Positions 62,934 through 64,000 of a DNA stretch of 64,000 nt are shown in pieces; position 1 is the stretch's first letter; every line of letters starts with the position of its first letter. The position numbers and the translations under genes are program-made. This DNA comes from a virus, in the IMG/VR virus record IMGVR_UViG_3300045051_000978, positions 1 through 64,000 of that record; one strand, written 5' to 3'. The notes beneath the pieces are model-generated. The model saw only the letters and a list, made by a program, of their open reading frames with translations. It was not told the DNA's origin and made no database searches.

Positions 62934-64000
62934 GCGCGTCGATAGCGCAGCCGAAGACGTACTCCAGGGTGGGTCCAAGGACAGCGAGCTGAACGAGTAC
63001 GAGCGCAAGCTGTACGACGAACTCATCGAACGTTTACGGAATGGTGAATCCGACGTGATTGGGGATTTGTGGCGCTTGGACTACGTCAAACCGCCACCGG
63101 ACATTCGGAAATTCATCCTCGACGACTACTACGTAGGCGCAAGCCTCCGACCTATTCCGGGTGAAAACGAAGGCATCTGGCCTGCCTGGCTGGAAATCTT
63201 CACGAGGGACTTCGACCTAGACAGCTACATCCACAACCTGGTCATCACAGGATCACTCGGTATCGGCAAGACCTGGATGATGGTCACGGTGCTGCTGTAC
63301 CGCATTTGCATCGCGACGCACCTGAAGAACCCGCAGAACTTCTTCGGCATCAGCCGCGGGTCACGCATCATCTACAACTTCCTGTCCGTGACCAAGGAAG
63401 CGGTCCGCGACACGGCTTTCGGCGACGCCATGAACTTCATGGGCAGTTCGCCATACTTCCGCGAGGTGTGCGGCTTCGATCCAGACATGGACTACGCCGG
63501 GTTCCGCATCCCGATGCTGAACAGCCTACCTGGAGGCGGCACGTCGAACATCTACCTCACCGCCGGTTCCAAGGGTCAGCACATCCTTGGTCGTAACGTT
63601 GTCGGCGTGGGACTGGACGAAGGTAACTTCCGCCTGGAAAAAGACCCTGATCTGAAAGCGTACGTGCTCTATGACGCCGTGCGCACGCGTATCAGCAACC
63701 GCTTCCAGAAGCTGTCAACGTTTCTACCTGCCCTCTCTGTAATCGCGTCCTCGGCAGCAGACGAATCCAGTTTCACTGAAAAGGTCGTAGACGAAATAGA
63801 GAAGCAGAACGCGGCCCGCGATGCCGACAACGCAAAGCTGCCGCCTAGTCAGCACATACCCAAGACTCAGGTCGTTTACAGAAATGCCGTATACAAAATA
63901 AAACGGCACGCGCTTCAGGACATTGGCCCAAACCACCTCTGGTTCAAGGTCGCGTACGGGCTCAAGAACATGGAGCCCTACATCCTCACCGGCTGGTACC
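62905..64000 (+). CDS. Terminase large subunit, 3' end outside window
   Basis: ATPase motor that packages DNA. At least 365 residues are visible: acidic N-terminus, Walker A GSLGIGKTWMMV (about 120), NFLSVTKEAVRDTAF, Walker B VGVGLDEGNF (about 235), and a coupling-type SSAADESSF. The nuclease domain lies beyond the edge. GTG start chosen; it overlaps the winged-helix gene by 29 nt. Confidence 0.92.
   Translation, partial: MSTRKQTKTERVDSAAEDVLQGGSKDSELNEYERKLYDELIERLRNGESDVIGDLWRLDYVKPPPDIRKFILDDYYVGASLRPIPGENEGIWPAWLEIFTRDFDLDSYIHNLVITGSLGIGKTWMMVTVLLYRICIATHLKNPQNFFGISRGSRIIYNFLSVTKEAVRDTAFGDAMNFMGSSPYFREVCGFDPDMDYAGFRIPMLNSLPGGGTSNIYLTAGSKGQHILGRNVVGVGLDEGNFRLEKDPDLKAYVLYDAVRTRISNRFQKLSTFLPALSVIASSAADESSFTEKVVDEIEKQNAARDADNAKLPPSQHIPKTQVVYRNAVYKIKRHALQDIGPNHLWFKVAYGLKNMEPYILTGWY

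Noticed and set aside
1-64000. Complete reassignment of TAG to sense
   Set aside because: Many well-bounded genes, including the polymerase, two methyltransferase-block genes and a lipoprotein, end at TAG with neighbours starting at once.
1-64000. CRISPR arrays, integrase, transposase or rRNA genes
   Set aside because: No evenly spaced direct repeats, recombinase motifs or rRNA sequences were found; fibre repeats are in frame within proteins.

Overview
The window is 64 kb of a large tailed double-stranded DNA phage. A contractile tail (myovirus) is suggested by a baseplate-J-like protein. Base composition looks GC-rich by eye. Genes are tightly packed, often overlap at ATGA or GTGA, and switch strand in short blocks. 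Visible hallmarks are a family-A DNA polymerase, NAD-dependent DNA ligase, DnaB-type helicase, a large terminase cut by the right edge, a holin, a long tail-fibre cluster and many tRNA genes. No integrase, CRISPR array, rRNA or insertion sequence was seen. Two lipoproteins hint at a Gram-negative host, but the host cannot be fixed from this sequence.

Layout. 1-9,400: minus-strand tRNA array with 21 ordinary tRNAs, four degenerate tRNA-like elements, unusual structured RNAs and small genes. It holds two circularly permuted tRNA genes (2595-2727 and 3281-3416), in which the 3' half lies upstream of the 5' half. 9,400-9,886: gene-poor stretch with a terminator. 9,887-20,324: replication genes (helix-turn-helix protein, zinc-finger protein, ligA, UDG-polymerase fusion, helicase). 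20,321-22,807: two methyltransferases, an FkbM-type methyltransferase and a glycosyltransferase. 22,804-36,949: baseplate J, DinG-like helicase, MazG-like protein, a run of phage-specific unknowns, RusA resolvase, glycosyltransferase and AAA ATPase. 36,958-40,885: an amber-suppressor tRNA, then small early-type genes, three of them behind leaderless sigma-70-like promoters, and a receiver domain whose phosphoacceptor Asp is Asn. 40,922-56,820: tail-fibre and appendage genes, including six paralogous beta-helix proteins. 56,811-62,199: holin, Cys-rich protein, lipoprotein and virion-associated unknowns. 62,206-64,000: palindrome, HNH nuclease, winged-helix protein and large terminase.

How it may work together. 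The tRNA array, including rarely seen Arg(GCG) and the CTA suppressor, would supplement or alter host decoding. Two candidate promoter classes appear: TTGACN-N17-TACANN ending 6 nt before the start codon, and a TAnTTA element 4-9 nt before the first gene of many blocks. Both would give leaderless or nearly leaderless mRNAs, which fits the general scarcity of Shine-Dalgarno sites. Several unrelated small proteins share an N-terminal amphipathic LLE(D/A)-type segment, which may be a capsid-targeting tag. The permuted tRNAs, each closed by paired flanking strands and followed by an elaborately folded RNA domain, are the most likely undescribed system here; a permuted self-splicing arrangement is the leading explanation but is not proven.
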